This document shows, one piece after another, positions 10,576 through 22,459 of a stretch of 64,000 nucleotides of DNA. The notes beneath the pieces are model-generated. The model worked only from the letters and a program-made list of their open reading frames with translations, made no database searches and had not been told where the DNA came from. The DNA comes from Siphonodentalium dalli (lineage: Eukaryota; Mollusca; Scaphopoda; Gadilida; Siphonodentaliidae), in contig CP136065.1 in assembly GCA_032622095.1 (NCBI GenBank), forward strand, positions 58,091,949 through 58,155,948. Direction: 5' to 3'. A program made the position numbers and the translations under genes. Within the stretch, counting starts at the first letter, position 1. Each line of letters opens with the position of its first letter.

Positions 10576-10774
10576 ATATGTTCAACAAACTACCATTGCA
10601 GAGCTTTATATTGTCTGAACATCTTCCACCTATGAACTCCTGCATTTGTATATGCATTCATCTGTCAGTCATCTGCTTATATTTCCATAACATCCCTCCA
10701 GATGAAAAGTAGACCATTCCAATGTACATTTTTATAACTGAATGAGAGAATACATTTAGAAAATAAAGGGTTAA
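10576..10774. mobile_element. Family F element, left half lost
   Basis: It carries TCTGTCAGTCATCTGCTTAT, CATCCCTCCAGATGAAAAG and CCATTCCAATGTACATTTTT, and ends AAATAAAGGGTTAA. Confidence 0.7.
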
Positions 10775-10807
10775 TCAACATGAAACTGTACTGTGCATGT
10801 AAATCTC

Positions 10808-10957
10808 CAAGCCTTGAAATAGGGTGTCTGTCATTTGCAGAATGAGGTCCCCAGAGGGTGAATTTGGTGATGCTAGCCCGCTATGCGGGTAGCATCACTA
10901 AATTCACCCTCTGGGGACCTCATTCTGCAAATGACAGGCACACTATTTCAAGGCTTG
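10808..10957. mobile_element. Family D single-hairpin element, 150 bp, near-identical 8-bp flanks
   Basis: The ends are CAAGCCTTGAAATAG and CTATTTCAAGGCTTG around a hairpin GCAGAATGAGG...CCTCATTCTGC. Flanks are TAAATCTC and TAAATTTC. Confidence 0.88.
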
Positions 10958-11619
10958 TAAATTTCATTCTTGTATTGGCTGTTAGAATGAGGTCACGGAG
11001 TCAGATAGTTCAAAGCCAGGGCGATAACCCTATTACAACCATCACCTATAAATATATTCTAATAATTTGGTATTCCTCATTGACGAGTGATCATATCATT
11101 TAATTTTATATATTTTTTTTTTCATTTTAACATTTGATATTTAAAAAAAAGAAGATTTAACTCGTTTTAGACAGACCACATCACATCCCCCTCTGTCCCC
11201 CTCACCCCACACTGTAGCCGATTCACCCATTAAATAGCTTCTTTTGACTATAGCTTTGGCTTTGGCTTGCCAATGTATAGATGGTATGCACAGCTGTCTG
11301 TCTTGTCATTATATTAAAAGTAGTTATCTCAATATCAACAGTTCCAGATAGTGGGATGCAGTTTAAAATTTATCGAATATGAAAATCGACATTTCGCCAT
11401 AATCAGCCGCCATTTCAAGGCCTTACGAGGCGCATAGATTATTGTGAGCAATACATCTATGTAATTATTATAGCACCTATAAGGTATGATAGAATTTGTC
11501 AGATATAAAAAATGCCACGTGATTCGCGACCGGAAGTCTCCTAATTTCGTGGGAATTTATTTACGCGTGGACATTTATTTAGCAATAATTACCATCGCTA
11601 CTGACGCTATCTATCATAA

Positions 11620-12430
11620 TGTTATGAACAACATTCTTTCACATAATACTTTGTTGTTTTATGGTTCAATACAACTGATCCAGATGTGTTGGTCACATTT
11701 GAACTTAAAGTTGATTACATCTTGGTTTATCAATGTAAAAACAGGTACCTAAGAATAACAGTAGTGTTATTATTACTTTAATAAATTGACAGAGATTGAT
11801 ATTTGACAAGGGTTATAATTCTGTTCATGGTTTGATTCTCGTAACGGAGCATCAATTTCAATGTAACAATCTCAGCCATGTGCTAGCGGACCGGGGATCG
11901 CACCCTGGTCAGGGTATTCTGACAGAAATCAGAACTCGGTCCGATACCAAGTTTGTCAGGCTAAAAAGTCCCATTCGAGATTACTGAATAAAATCCGAAT
12001 GCAAATGCCGACTTTCCCCATTACAACACTTGTTCAGGTATGTTGTCGTGGGTACACTACGCTGTGCGATCGGGTGTGGACAATTAAAACTTAATGGCTG
12101 ACCCATGTACACACACACCTATGTGTGTGCATGTTAAAGAACACTACTGGAGTCACTAGAACTCATCAAAACAACATGCTTTCACAAAATACTTTGTGTT
12201 TTCTGTTTCAATACTGTCACACATGTCTCCTATGATCTAGATGTGTTTGTCGACGCTTGAAGTTGACTACAGTTTATCAATATCAGAAAAATAACGACTG
12301 TCGTGGTACTAAGATTCGTTAGTGTCATTAATTTCAGACAGGGATTGACATCTGACAAGAGTCAGAATTCTGTTGAGTACCCGGTACATGATTCGATTCT
12401 CGTACAGTGCTTCAACTTCACGGTCGAATT
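11620..12430. repeat. Diverged direct duplication (about 11620-11860 and 12169-12430)
   Basis: AACAACATTCTTTCACATAA versus AACAACATGCTTTCACAAAA, then AGATGTGTTGGTC versus AGATGTGTTTGTC, and TTTGACAAGGGTTATAATTC versus TCTGACAAGAGTCAGAATTC, in the same order. The origin is unknown; no inverted ends seen. Confidence 0.65.
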
Positions 12431-13889
12431 TTGAACTGCTAGCATTTAATGATTGCAAGCATGACACTAAAATTAGTTGTGATGACAGTTTCACTATTGT
12501 CTCAATTCCAGATTTTAGTTATTATTCTGAAGTGTATCCAAAATTAACCCATCCTTTCAAAATTGCTGGGTTGTTTCTCGACTAAATGGTGTCTCCTTCC
12601 GGAATACAAACATAATTGCTATCCTTCCTGTTCAGGTTTACCGAAAAGAAGGTGGGGGGAGACATTATTTATGGCAAGTAACCATATCAAATGTGAGCTT
12701 GGTACAAGAACAGGCTGTACATCCAATACAGCATGAATTGTTCATAAAGGGCATTGTAGGTGTTTTGAAGGTATTCATGGACTAGCTGGAGTCTCAATGA
12801 ATTTTCAAATATATACGTGTCCCGACCTTTCATACCGTTGATATGGCAAATAGACTTCACACACGAATGAAGCATATTTCCATGGAAAGCATTTATATTG
12901 TCACGTGTCCCACGACCACTGCCAATAGCCTTTCCGACAAGAGTCCATCTGCATGGCTCTTCATACTTCTATTGCCCATATCAATTTGATTATCTGGCAC
13001 ATAGACAATAAAACAGGCAAAGACGTTTACGCTGTCCAGCTAAGCTTTCGAGGAAGCTCATTGACCAGCATTACCGACCTTTCCTAAGACGCAGGCAGGG
13101 GACCACCCCGTACGAGTGGATCCATCCCCATGGCACCAGATGCCCAATCGTAAGGGTCTGAAACCATGCTGCCAACTCTGCGCATTTCGGTCTATGCTGG
13201 GTTTGTCCTCTCTTCCTTAAACATGCCTTAAGCAGGACCACTTAGGTGGGGGGAGTTCCTCTCTATCTTGGCTCTTCAAATTAAAATAAAACAACATTAT
13301 AAAAGGGATGTGTATCCTTTACTAGGAGGATGATAATTTCATTCGTTTCCTTCCTAGGGGAGCCATTTTTAGAGCGGGTCTTCCCCTAGTTTGCTGCATG
13401 CTTCACACTAACCGACCTATCACACATCTAGGTCGTTCTGCTGCATGTTTGGGGGGGCAGAGGCTCAGACCTGAATATTCCGTATGGTGACCGTGAAAAT
13501 TTACCTGTGTTTATCATCTGACTACATTGTACATGTACATCATTTGAACTGATTTCGGTTGTAGAAGGCGCACCTTCATTTCTTAGAATCGGATCGCGGT
13601 GGGTATTCCGCTGGGAACGTGGACTGCTCTCAGGTGCCTAGTGGTCGTGATGGCCTAATAATAGTAATGTGTGTGGATTTAGGCTGAACATAATACTTGT
13701 GATTGCACATTTTGCTGTCTATCTCCATTCCAAAGGATGGTGATCGTTGGGAAATTTCTCCAAAATTAATAATCGTACCGACATTATTATTTGGCACCTG
13801 AGAGTAGCGGTTTGCTTTCTCATTGGATGCTCTGGTCACCTGCGGTGTTCGGCCATGCGCTCCCGATGCTCATGGCTGTTAGTCATGTT

Positions 13890-14345
13890 CTCTGAGGGGC
13901 TATATATATATCTTTAATGATACATTTGATTGTTCCAGGGATCTCTGCTCTGGCTCCGACCATTGGATTGGTAGGGTCTTATGACATGATCTCATGATGA
14001 CTTATATATCACCATGATATATCTATTATATCATTTTATATATCTATATATGCGAAAGATTTGTATCACCTGGTTTCTGCAATGATATCTTGTGATACAT
14101 AGGTACCTCAGAGCCATGCGACATGTTCTCTGTGGGGTTATATATCTATATTTAGTGATACGTTGGATCATGACAGGGAGCTGTGATCTGGCTCCGACCA
14201 TTGGATTGATGGGCGCAGCTTTTGTAGGGCCTTCTGACATGGTCTCATGAGGAAAACTTAATATATATATCCCCCGGATATATATATTATATCATTTTAT
14301 ATATATATATACGCAATGTGTATATTGATACATAGGTACCTCAGA
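13890..14345. repeat. Two-copy tandem repeat, period about 236 bases, with TATATA-rich blocks
   Basis: TCTGGCTCCGACCATTGGAT occurs at about 13952 and 14189, and GATACATAGGTACCTCAGAG at 14094 and 14330. Each unit holds TATATATATC and a TATATCATTTTATATA block. Confidence 0.8.
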
Positions 14346-15130
14346 GACATGTGAACGTGTGATAACTGTTCTAAGGGCAGGACCAGTTCACGCTCCTCCG
14401 ATTACGTCTCGGCGGTACAATCAGTCTGTGGGAAAACGTCTGGTGGAGAAGACGGGGGTACTTGGGACCTCCAGGACATTTGTCCCCCACCAAACGCCAG
14501 CGGTTCTGGGCGCTAAAGCTGCCAAATCGCGTGCCTACAAATCGACACCGGCAGATGGGCCTCCGGCAGCTTAAGCGTAGGACAGGGGCCGTACCCATGA
14601 GGTAAAGCGCCGCGTCCCCCTGGCCACGCTCGTCTTAACGACAAAATGCGGCCTTGCCTGCCACTCCTCCGTGAAGGGATCGGAGAAAAATGACCTCTCC
14701 CCACCCTCCAGCTTGGCCAGGATATTAGCTTGGGCATGACCACCTGCAGCATGCGATGGTGGGGGCTCCCTCTGATCTGATGGCTTGACTCGCTTATAGT
14801 TGTCTAACCCATTTGGGCTAATGGGCTCTCCATTTGATCCCTGTGCCACAGATTGGGCATCAGGTTATCTGCCATTTGCATTGGCGAACAGCAGTTAGTT
14901 AACTCTTAATGTTGGTTGTCTTGCCATCTTCGGAGTGGGCCTCCTCCAGTGCAGGTCGTTATGTCGCTACGGCGGAGAGGGAGTTAGTCTCCTCGCATCT
15001 CAAATCGGCTGGACTCTTAGAACTGACGGATGAAGAAAAGAGAATTGCTCGGTTCGCTCGCAATTCTGAATTGAATGGCACCACCTGGGATGTTGCTTCC
15101 AAAAACAAGGGGGGGGAGGTACATGTTTGA
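14346..15130. other. GC-rich island of unknown origin after the 236-base repeats
   Basis: Base composition is clearly richer in G and C than the surroundings. Several overlapping frames are open on both strands (for example 14909-15130 + with ELTDEEKRIARFARNSEL, and 14571-14849 -), none recognised. Position after tandem promoter-like repeats would fit the gag side of a retroelement, but I see no reverse transcriptase. Confidence 0.35.
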
Positions 15131-15295
15131 GCAATATAGCACTCTAATTATATGAGTTATTTCACGTAACTAATCATAACAGATTCATTAAAGAGTTCAT
15201 ATTTAGGTACAATCTGTTTTAGAAGAGTGCATTCCCTCAAAAATTTGGCTATTAACTTTATTGCTCGTGTCTCCTCCTGGGCTTGCATTCTAATC

Positions 15296-15662
15296 CATAT
15301 AGTTCAGTGTGAAAGGCTTCCTTTGGCGGAAATATGATATTTAAAAAAATATAATATATATTTCCTTAAAGAAAGCCTGAACAATGAACTATCATAGGGC
15401 CCTCCCATGGCGGTGCCATTCCCAACCCCGCAACTCGCCAATCTTCTGATTGAGTTGAAAATAAACTGCCGAATTCAATCTGTAAAGTGAGTTATATTGG
15501 GACTGCGCATGCGTGACTGATTCCGAGCAAGCCAATGGTAGGCGACCAAAAAGTTAACCCCTTTCTACTATGGTTTACAAACGCAGGACATATATCCATA
15601 TAGTTCAGTGTTCAGGCTTTCTTTAAGGAAATATATATTATATTTTTTTTAAATATCATTTC
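15296..15662. repeat. Inverted repeat, ~60-base arms 15330-15392 and 15600-15662
   Basis: ATTTCCTTAAAGAAAGCCTG in the left arm pairs with CAGGCTTTCTTTAAGGAAAT in the right, extending to ATGATATTT and AAATATCAT at the outer ends. A third, weaker partner lies at 15296-15333. Confidence 0.8.
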
Positions 15663-15780
15663 GTGACCGGAGCTGTGCTGGTGCAGCATTAAAGACACTG
15701 TGCCAGTGCATTCTCAAATATAGGGAGACTTGCATATATAATACAATGCAGTGGCTTGCATGTCATTATATATGCAATGC
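15663..15780. mobile_element. Fragment of a family C element
   Basis: GGTGCAGCATTAAAGACACT precedes GTGCCAGTGCATTCTC, a broken hairpin and the duplicated phrase GCAGTGGCTTGCATGT. Confidence 0.65.
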
Positions 15781-16073
15781 AGTGGCTTGCATGTGCTATT
15801 CTCGCAGGGATGTGCACACAGGTTGGGGGGGGGGTTGCAGATTTGTTCATGTAATTTGTTTTCCATAATCAATTACATATACTAAAATGAATATAAAGTA
15901 ATAGACCATTGATCAAGAGAAGTGGGTGCCTAGTTGTAATATTTACCCAATATTTATTATTTTATAACAAGATATCATGGGGTGGGTCCGTCATCTGATG
16001 AGGAAAAAATTGCACTGAAAAACTCCTTTTTTGCTAAGATTCATTAAGCATACATGATTGGTGTGGTTATTGT

Positions 16074-16830
16074 CCCGATTTTTTTTTTTTGGGGGACTAT
16101 TGTAATCAGCCCCGTCCGTCCATGCGTCCGGAGTTATAACTCCAGTAATGATCATCTGATTTGATTGAAACTTGGTATGTAGGTGTCTCAACCAAGAACA
16201 CAGGTGCACTGCAATTCTGGGTTTGATCCGATATTCTTTTATGGAGTTATTTCCCTTTTTTTTGGATCCTTTAATTGTATATACTGTTTTTTTGTGAGTC
16301 ATTGGTATCAAAATACAGGTCAAGTTCGAATTTGAGTTTGATCCAATGATTTTTCTCAGAGTTATGGGCTTTTCGACTTAGAAAATTCAATTTTTCTTGT
16401 TTTTTCTTTGGTTTCCGGATGATAACTCAAGTTTGGATTGTTTTATTGGAAATTTTTGTGGGTTGTTCATATCAAAATACAGGTCAAGTTCGAATTTGAG
16501 TTTGATCCAATGATTTTTCCCAGAGTTATGAGCCTTTCGACTTTGAAAAACATTTTTTATAATTTTCTGTATGAGGGTACCTTCATGGTGTAACCAACTC
16601 CTCCTACATTTTGATCGTAGATATTTGAAACTTCAGAGTATTGTTGCCCACATATTGGAGATGTGCAACATGTATATAGATGAGGGAATAATTTTTTTTT
16701 ACGGAATTATTAACCCTTTCGACTTAGAACATTTCAACATTTTTTTTAATTTCTTTTAACAAAGCGGCATCGACTTGACACGTTGTAGGGGGACACTGTG
16801 GTCGGTCGACCTTTTATTTAAAACCTTTCA
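16074..16830. repeat. GTCCGTCC-type dispersed repeat
   Basis: It begins near GGGGGACTATTGTAATCAGC and CCCGTCCGTCC, has GGGTTTGATCCGATATTC and CAGAGTTATGGGCTTTTCGA, then one monomer of the 190-base unit known from 3013, and ends GGGGGACACTGTGGTCGG. Confidence 0.8.
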
Positions 16831-17050
16831 TTCCCTTTGTCTGTTTTATCCTACTGTTTTAACATTTAAATTTGAGTATGAAATACCTGTAGAATCAGTT
16901 CCTGATAACATACACTTTTCAGATTTAAAAATATCTGCTGATGTGAATTGTTATTGATGTTATTGATTTGAATCAGAATATATTCTTCACAATGATAATA
17001 TAACTGGTAATACAATTTGTCATATAAATATTTCCTCTGTTTTCTTTTAG

Positions 17051-17095
17051 GGATCCCCACAGAGACAAGTCCATACAGGGAACGAGGGTCAGTAG
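17051..17095 (+). CDS. Candidate last coding exon of GBF1
   Basis: The acceptor CTGTTTTCTTTTAG is strong. Reading in phase 0, as required after 7826, gives GSPQRQVHTGNEGQ and a stop at 17093-17095. Another frame stays open further (IPTETSPYRERGSV, stop at 17140-17142) but does not fit the phase of the previous exon. The resulting intron would be about 9.2 kb. A partly similar sequence also preceded by TTTAG occurs at 24847. This is a guess from splice-site quality; the transcript might simply end by reading through to 7874. Confidence 0.35.
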   Translation, partial: GSPQRQVHTGNEGQ

Positions 17096-17382
17096 CATCT
17101 GATCCTATCAACAAAGTAATGGGTGCAATACACACAATATGACAGCAATGTTCTATACATAGATTACAGGGACACGTCCAGTTTGAAGATAATAAAATGG
17201 GCGAATTTATGTCATGCAAATCCAATTTACCATTTCTCAGGCATGTGTGCATGGTCTTGAAACCCTGCTCTTGTAAATTTTTTATTCGCATTCAATCTCT
17301 CAGAGAAACTGTTAGTCAGTACGACATATTTGCAGTATGCTTTTTATACAAACATGCATGGAATTGAGATCGAGCAGACCGG

Positions 17383-17493
17383 TTAGTCTATCTTCACATA
17401 TGCTATCCATCATTCAGTTACCGAATTACTAGTAGGGTCATAGCATTTTTATTATGACATGATCCAAATACGGTCACTGAATGATGGATAGCG
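17383..17493. repeat. Small foldback, arms GCTATCCATCATTCAGT
   Basis: GCTATCCATCATTCAGT at 17383 pairs with ACTGAATGATGGATAGC ending at 17493. Confidence 0.75.
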
Positions 17494-17509
17494 TAACCGG
17501 TGTAAATAT

Positions 17510-17886
17510 ACCTTGAAATAGTATGTCTGTCATTTCCAGAATGTGGTACCCAGAGGGTGAATTTAGTGACACTACCCTGCACAGCAGGCTAGCATGACTA
17601 ATTTCACCCTCTGGTGACCTCATTCTGCTTAGGCCTCATCTTTTGGGAAGTATCTATAGTTTCAAATTAACTTAGTTTTGTTCAGTTTATATTTTCTAAT
17701 TTATAATCGAGGTGACTAATAGGTGAACATCACCAACTTCAACTGGGGAACTTCAATCTGACTCTAGGTCTCCCATAGCAGTTGAGGCCTCAGCAGAATG
17801 AGGTTCCAAGCGGTGAATATGGTGACGCTAACCTGCCATGCGCGATAGCGTCATTAAATTCACCCTCTGGGGACTTTATTATGCAA
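17510..17886. mobile_element. Family D large element
   Basis: Hairpins near 17538-17629 and 17793-17886, with an interior containing GAGGTGACTAATAGGTGAAC and GGGAACTTCAATCTGA. More diverged than other copies. Confidence 0.75.
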
Positions 17887-17891
17887 ATAAC

Positions 17892-18145
17892 CAAGCCTTG
17901 AAATAGTGTGCCTGTCATTTGCAGAATGAGGTCCCCAGAGGGTGAATTTAGTGATGCTACCCCGCATAGCGGGCTAGCATCACCAAATTCACCCCCTGGG
18001 GACCTCATTCTGCTTACACCTCAGCAGAATGAGGTTCCCAGAGGGTGAATTTGATGATGCTAGCCCACTATGCAGGGTAGCATCACTAAATTTACCCTCT
18101 GGTGACCTCATTCTGCAAATAACAGACACACAATTTCGAGGCTTG
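17892..18145. mobile_element. Family D paired-hairpin element
   Basis: CAAGCCTTGAAATAGTGTGC at the left and AATTTCGAGGCTTG at the right enclose two hairpins (about 17922-18013 and 18023-18115) separated by TTACACCTCA. Confidence 0.88.
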
Positions 18146-18289
18146 GTGTGAAGATAGTCATTGTTTGTATTGTGTTTTTTCTTATTTGAAACTGAAGTCA
18201 CAAAATTATATCCACTTAAAACTTGAGAATATGGCTACATTTTTGGAAGTCAATTTAAAGTTTATATCTATTTTTGTTAGTGATGTATA

Positions 18290-18502
18290 CAGTAATGCCC
18301 TAAATAATCGACTCCTTAACCACAGAAGAATTATGGGTAATTTTTCATGATTTAGTCGTAAATATGGCTTGTTGCAATTCATCAGAAAGCTCTAAGTAAG
18401 AGCTTTCCGATTAATGGCAACAAGCCATATTTCCAATTAAATCATGAAAAATTACCCATAATTCTGCTGTGGTTAAGGAGTCGATTATTTAGGGCATTAC
18501 TG
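18290..18502. mobile_element. Family E palindrome, ~213 bp
   Basis: Ends CAGTAATGCCCTAAATAATC and complement, TA on the left, centre AGAAAGCTCTAAGTAAGAGC. Substitutions such as TTTCATGATTTAGTC appear in both arms. Confidence 0.9.
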
Positions 18503-18601
18503 TTCATGTATTTATGAAATGTAAATTTCAGGTTATCTTGGGTTCACAGCTTTGAACAGAGGGTTTGAACTTAAGGTGGTGGTGAGCTGGCCAATGGTCA
18601 A

Positions 18602-18720
18602 CCCTGGAAATACTGTGTCTCACCATTGCAGAATGAGGTACCCAGAGGGTGAATTTAGTGATGCTATCCTGCACATTGGGCTAGCATCACCAAACTCACC
18701 CTCTGGGAACCTCATTCGGT
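18602..18720. mobile_element. Family D hairpin element, degenerate
   Basis: CCTGGAAATACTGTGTCT leads to a hairpin with GCAGAATGAGGTACCCAGAG and GGGAACCTCATTCGG. Confidence 0.75.
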
Positions 18721-19199
18721 TTAGACCACAGCACTATAGCATTCAATAAAATGCACTCAAACTGCATTCAAATACAAATTTGCACCTCCTCTTAGGCCTT
18801 CTAGAAGACCTTTAATGTTTGTTGTTTTGGTCAAAAGTACTGTTTTTGCTTATAAGCAATCTTTTTTGCATGAATACACTTTTCCGCATATTTGTCATTT
18901 TCGGTTTCAATTACATTTAATTACGTTAGATCTCACATTGATTGCTTGAGTATAAATGAATTATTTTTGTTTTACAAAATCTTCTGAAGTTATTTAAAAA
19001 AAATTATCATAACCTTTCTTAGCATTGTGTTTAAAAATTCCATAATATTGTATGTCAATCTTCAAAACTTTATGTCAGTGATGTTATGTTCCATCAGAAA
19101 TCTTCCATGGGGGTGTTATGATATCCCTCCTCCGATGTTACTTTTTAGTCGAGTTGTGTAACAAACTTGACCTAAGGTTTGATGAATGATGGTGGGCAT

Positions 19200-20214
19200 C
19201 AGACCTGTTAAGTTTTGAAAATGTCAATCCGTGAGATTTTTGCGGGAGGTATGCCCAAATATGTTCATGTTCCAAAAATAATTTTTATGATGAAGATTGC
19301 ATAGTTTTTATGAGTTTCTATTTTATAAATATATAGACCTAAATTTATTAAAAAGAAAGAAGCAGATCACACTTCGTAAAAATACTCAGAATTCCACCGG
19401 AAACAGCCGGATATGCGCGAAACCGAAAGTACAACATCGTAATAAACGACAAAATTGACTCGTCTTACGGTTTAACCCACAAATGAAATGCACACATTCC
19501 ACCATTTATTAACAAATTTTAAGAAGCAGAAACTTTGTTTAAAGTTAGTCAAAACGAATCCGAGTTACACAGGTTATAACCGGACATGTATGCGTGAAAC
19601 CGAAAGTACAAAATGACCCGTCTTAAAAGTTTTACCCGCAAAATAAAAGACACATTCCGTTCTCAATGCATACCACTATCAGTGAACTTAAATCATAAAG
19701 TATCCATTACTTATGTTCATCAATGAGGCCTCACAATACAGCTGCACACTTGTGATTAAACGTATTGTTTTATTTCGTTTGCAATGCATGCCACTAATCC
19801 GTTACTAAGAAATGTTCATCAATGCGGCCTAACAATACAGAACTTTGCACACTTGTGATTATACGTATTGTTTACTAAAACAACACCCTCCATACGTGTG
19901 GCTTCACCAGAGTGTGAAAATCAATTAATATCAGTCACAGTTCACCACAACTTGAGTCTTCAATCAAAAGTTACCGACGATACATTCTGTGAATGTTAAT
20001 GTGTGGGTATTTACGGTACCGGAAATAAGGAAGTCACTGTCATTTGGGGAATTCCCGCAAATGCACGAATTTAAAAAATAAAAAAAACTTCGTTTTGGGA
20101 TTTTCAATGTGGGGTTTTGACGAATCCGTGAGAAATTGTGGGTTATCCGTGTTTGCGGAATTGCCATGGAAATCCGTGAGTCTCACGGACAATCCGTGGA
20201 ACTTAACAGCTCTG
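19200..20214. mobile_element. hAT-like element, 1015 bp, 8-bp target duplication GTGGGCAT
   Basis: Ends CAGACCTGTTAAGTT and AACTTAACAGCTCTG; identical flanks at 19192-19199 and 20215-20222. The interior carries two related blocks (GCGCGAAACCGAAAGTACAA at about 19415 and GCGTGAAACCGAAAGTACAA at 19590). It is inserted in a GTCTGTCTG-type repeat that continues on both sides. Confidence 0.92.
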
Positions 20215-20222
20215 GTGGGCAT

Positions 20223-20600
20223 CTGTCCATCTGTATGGTGACAAAAGCGTGATAACTTTAACAAACGTAATCCGATTTTAACGAAATTTGGCTTCTACTG
20301 GATGAATGATGATGAATGATGATGGTCTGTCTGTCCATCCGTGTCGTGATGCAGGCGCAAAATCTTTAGCAAACGTAAACCGATTTTTACCAAATTTTAA
20401 TCATGGCTTTTACACATGAATCTCTTGGGTGAGTTTGAAAACCAGTCCTGCCTGATTATTTTTTTCAGGAGTTTTCCTCCTGTATTGTTTACCAGGTGTC
20501 TTATTTCGTAACGTAAGCATGATAACTTCAACAAACGTAATCTTATTTTGACAAAAGTTTAATCATGGCTTCTACATATGAATTTCTTGGATGAGTTCGA
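20223..20600. repeat. GTCTGTCTG-type dispersed repeat (right part after the hAT insertion)
   Basis: CATCTGTCCATCTGTATGGT, then GGTCTGTCTGTCCATCCGTG and repeated AACAAACGTAATC motifs. Confidence 0.7.
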
Positions 20601-20661
20601 TAACCAGTCCTGTCCAAATTTATTATAAGCCAGAACTTGACCACAGCATCTCGAATGCATT

Positions 20662-20860
20662 CACTAATGCCCTAAATAATCGACTCCTTAACCACAGCAG
20701 TATTATGGGTAATTTTTCAGGATTTAGTGGGAAATATGGCTTGTTGCCATTCATCGGAAAGCTCTCACTGAGTGGCAACAAGCCATATTTCCGACTAAAT
20801 CCTGAAAAATTACACATAATTATGACGTGGTTAAGGAGTCGATTATTTAGAGCATTGCTG
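20662..20860. mobile_element. Family E palindrome, ~199 bp
   Basis: CACTAATGCCCTAAATAATC and AGAGCATTGCTG ends, shared arm CAGGATTTAGT, centre GGAAAGCTCTCACTGAGTGG with part of one arm missing; TA follows at 20861. Confidence 0.88.
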
Positions 20861-21032
20861 TACCTCTTGTATACATAATTTGGAGATTCCAACGAACCTG
20901 TCCGTGAGGCATGTCATTCACATTCCACAACTGGAAATTCATTTGATTTTCTGTCTCCAATTATGTGTTTGCTTTATTACTAAGGAATGAGCGTCGATTA
21001 ATATCATTCCTAATTAATGGGCATATTATTTC

Positions 21033-21286
21033 CAAACCTTGAAATAGGGTGTCTGTCATTTGCAGAATGAGGTCCCCAGAGGGTGAATTTAGTGATGCTA
21101 CCCCGCATAGCGGGCTAGCATCACCAAATTCACCTTCTGGGAACCTCATTCTGCTGAGGTGTAAGCAGAATGAGGTCCCCAGAGGGTGAATTTGGTGATG
21201 CTAGCCCGCTATGCGGGGTAGCATCACTAAATTCACCCTCTGGGGACCTCATTCTGCAAATGACAGACACCCTATTTCAAGGCTTG
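21033..21286. mobile_element. Family D paired-hairpin element, 254 bp
   Basis: CAAACCTTGAAATAGGGTGT to CACCCTATTTCAAGGCTTG; two hairpins joined by GAGGTGTAA. The whole unit is itself an inverted repeat. Flanks ATTATTTC and GTTATTTC agree in 7 of 8 bases. Confidence 0.92.
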
Positions 21287-21425
21287 GTTATTTCCCGATT
21301 TTAACCCTTTCTTTACTAAATACTCGTTAATGATTAGTGTCATTAGGGAATGTTCAGATAATTAGCTCAACAAACATCATCAGAACATTACCTAGCTAAT
21401 ACTCAGCCTCCAGTTGGCCTGATTA

Positions 21426-21618
21426 CAAGCCTTGAAATAGTGTGTCTGTCATTTGCAAAATGAGGTCCCCAGAGGGTGAATTTAGTGATGCTACACTGCA
21501 ATCGTGGGCTAGCATCACCAAATTCACCCTCTGGGAACCTCATTCTGCTCAGGTGTAAGCAGAATGAGGTCCCCAGAGGGTGAATTTGGTGATGCTAGCC
21601 ACACTATTTCAAGGCTTG
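21426..21618. mobile_element. Family D paired-hairpin element with truncated second hairpin
   Basis: CAAGCCTTGAAATAGTGTGT to CACACTATTTCAAGGCTTG. The second hairpin stops at GATGCTAGCC and resumes in the outer end. Confidence 0.85.
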
Positions 21619-21620
21619 AT

Positions 21621-22253
21621 CTGGCGGACTCCTGTCAGCTGATAGATTTTCAATCATAGACGAGGTGCAAACAATTCATATCAAACTGTCAGCTTTTACG
21701 AACAACTGAGAGAAACGAATGCATGCAAACTCACTCATGTTATCATAAATTGTCAAACTTGCATCGATAAGTTGTTTACAAGCATCATTATACCTGCTCA
21801 CGGGGAATCGGCGAGCAAGAAAATAATAGAATGGGATATATTTAGAATGGAATAGATTTATTCCAACAAGGTTATAGGAAGATTTATATCTACTTCCAAA
21901 TTATTTCAAAAATATATATTTTCACAATTTTTTGTACGGGCAAAACATTGTCCATTGGCATTCCCTCGAGAGGAGTGGTACACTATTGTTTCAACATCCC
22001 TGGATAAGAGCTTCGTTTGCGGAACATAATACTTTGTGTTTGAAACAATCTCTACCCCAGTCTATTCTCATTTGTTGCCACTCTGCTTACCAAATGCCAA
22101 TCAAATTGTGGTGACGCTTAAAAAATACAGTAAAATGAGCATTCCGTCATCTATTCCATGTTTTTTATATACGTAATTTGTCTTGATACTTCCTGCCCAA
22201 CACCGCACCTCGCCTATGATGGAAAGTCTTATCAGCTGACAGGAGGCCGCCAG
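21621..22253. mobile_element. DNA element with ~48-base inverted ends (633 bp)
   Basis: CTGGCGGACTCCTGTCAGCT at the left pairs with AGCTGACAGGAGGCCGCCAG at the right, continuing through ATCATAGACGAGGTGC. No recognisable coding capacity. Confidence 0.8.
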
Positions 22254-22459
22254 ATAAAAAACCATAAACAGGCAAACTGGAGGCTGAGTTTTAGCTAAAC
22301 ATTCCCCCACCAACAAATATGATTCCATCTGCGGTTGTATTATCTGTCATCTGCTTATATTTCCTGAACATCCCCCACATGACTAATAGACCATCCCAAT
22401 GTATACTTTTATAACTGAATGATGGGTTAATCCATTTGGTAAAGAAAGGTTTAATAGAG

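Larger units (their letters stand above)
21302..22455. mobile_element. Family F element opened by nested insertions
   Basis: The left end TTTTAACCCTTTCTTTACTA and right end AATCCATTTGGTAAAGAAAG belong to one F-like unit. Inside lie a family D element (21426-21618) and an unrelated element (21621-22253). The sides around the insertions pair (GCCTCCAGTTGGCC and AAACTGGAGGC). Confidence 0.65.

Noticed and set aside
14359-14574. Protein gene in the GC-rich island
   Set aside because: Overlapping frames are open on both strands with no recognised domain; kept only as an unknown island.
17790-18201. Open frames with [21 protein letters not shown]
   Set aside because: They translate the family D hairpin; the two half-peptides are simply the two arms.
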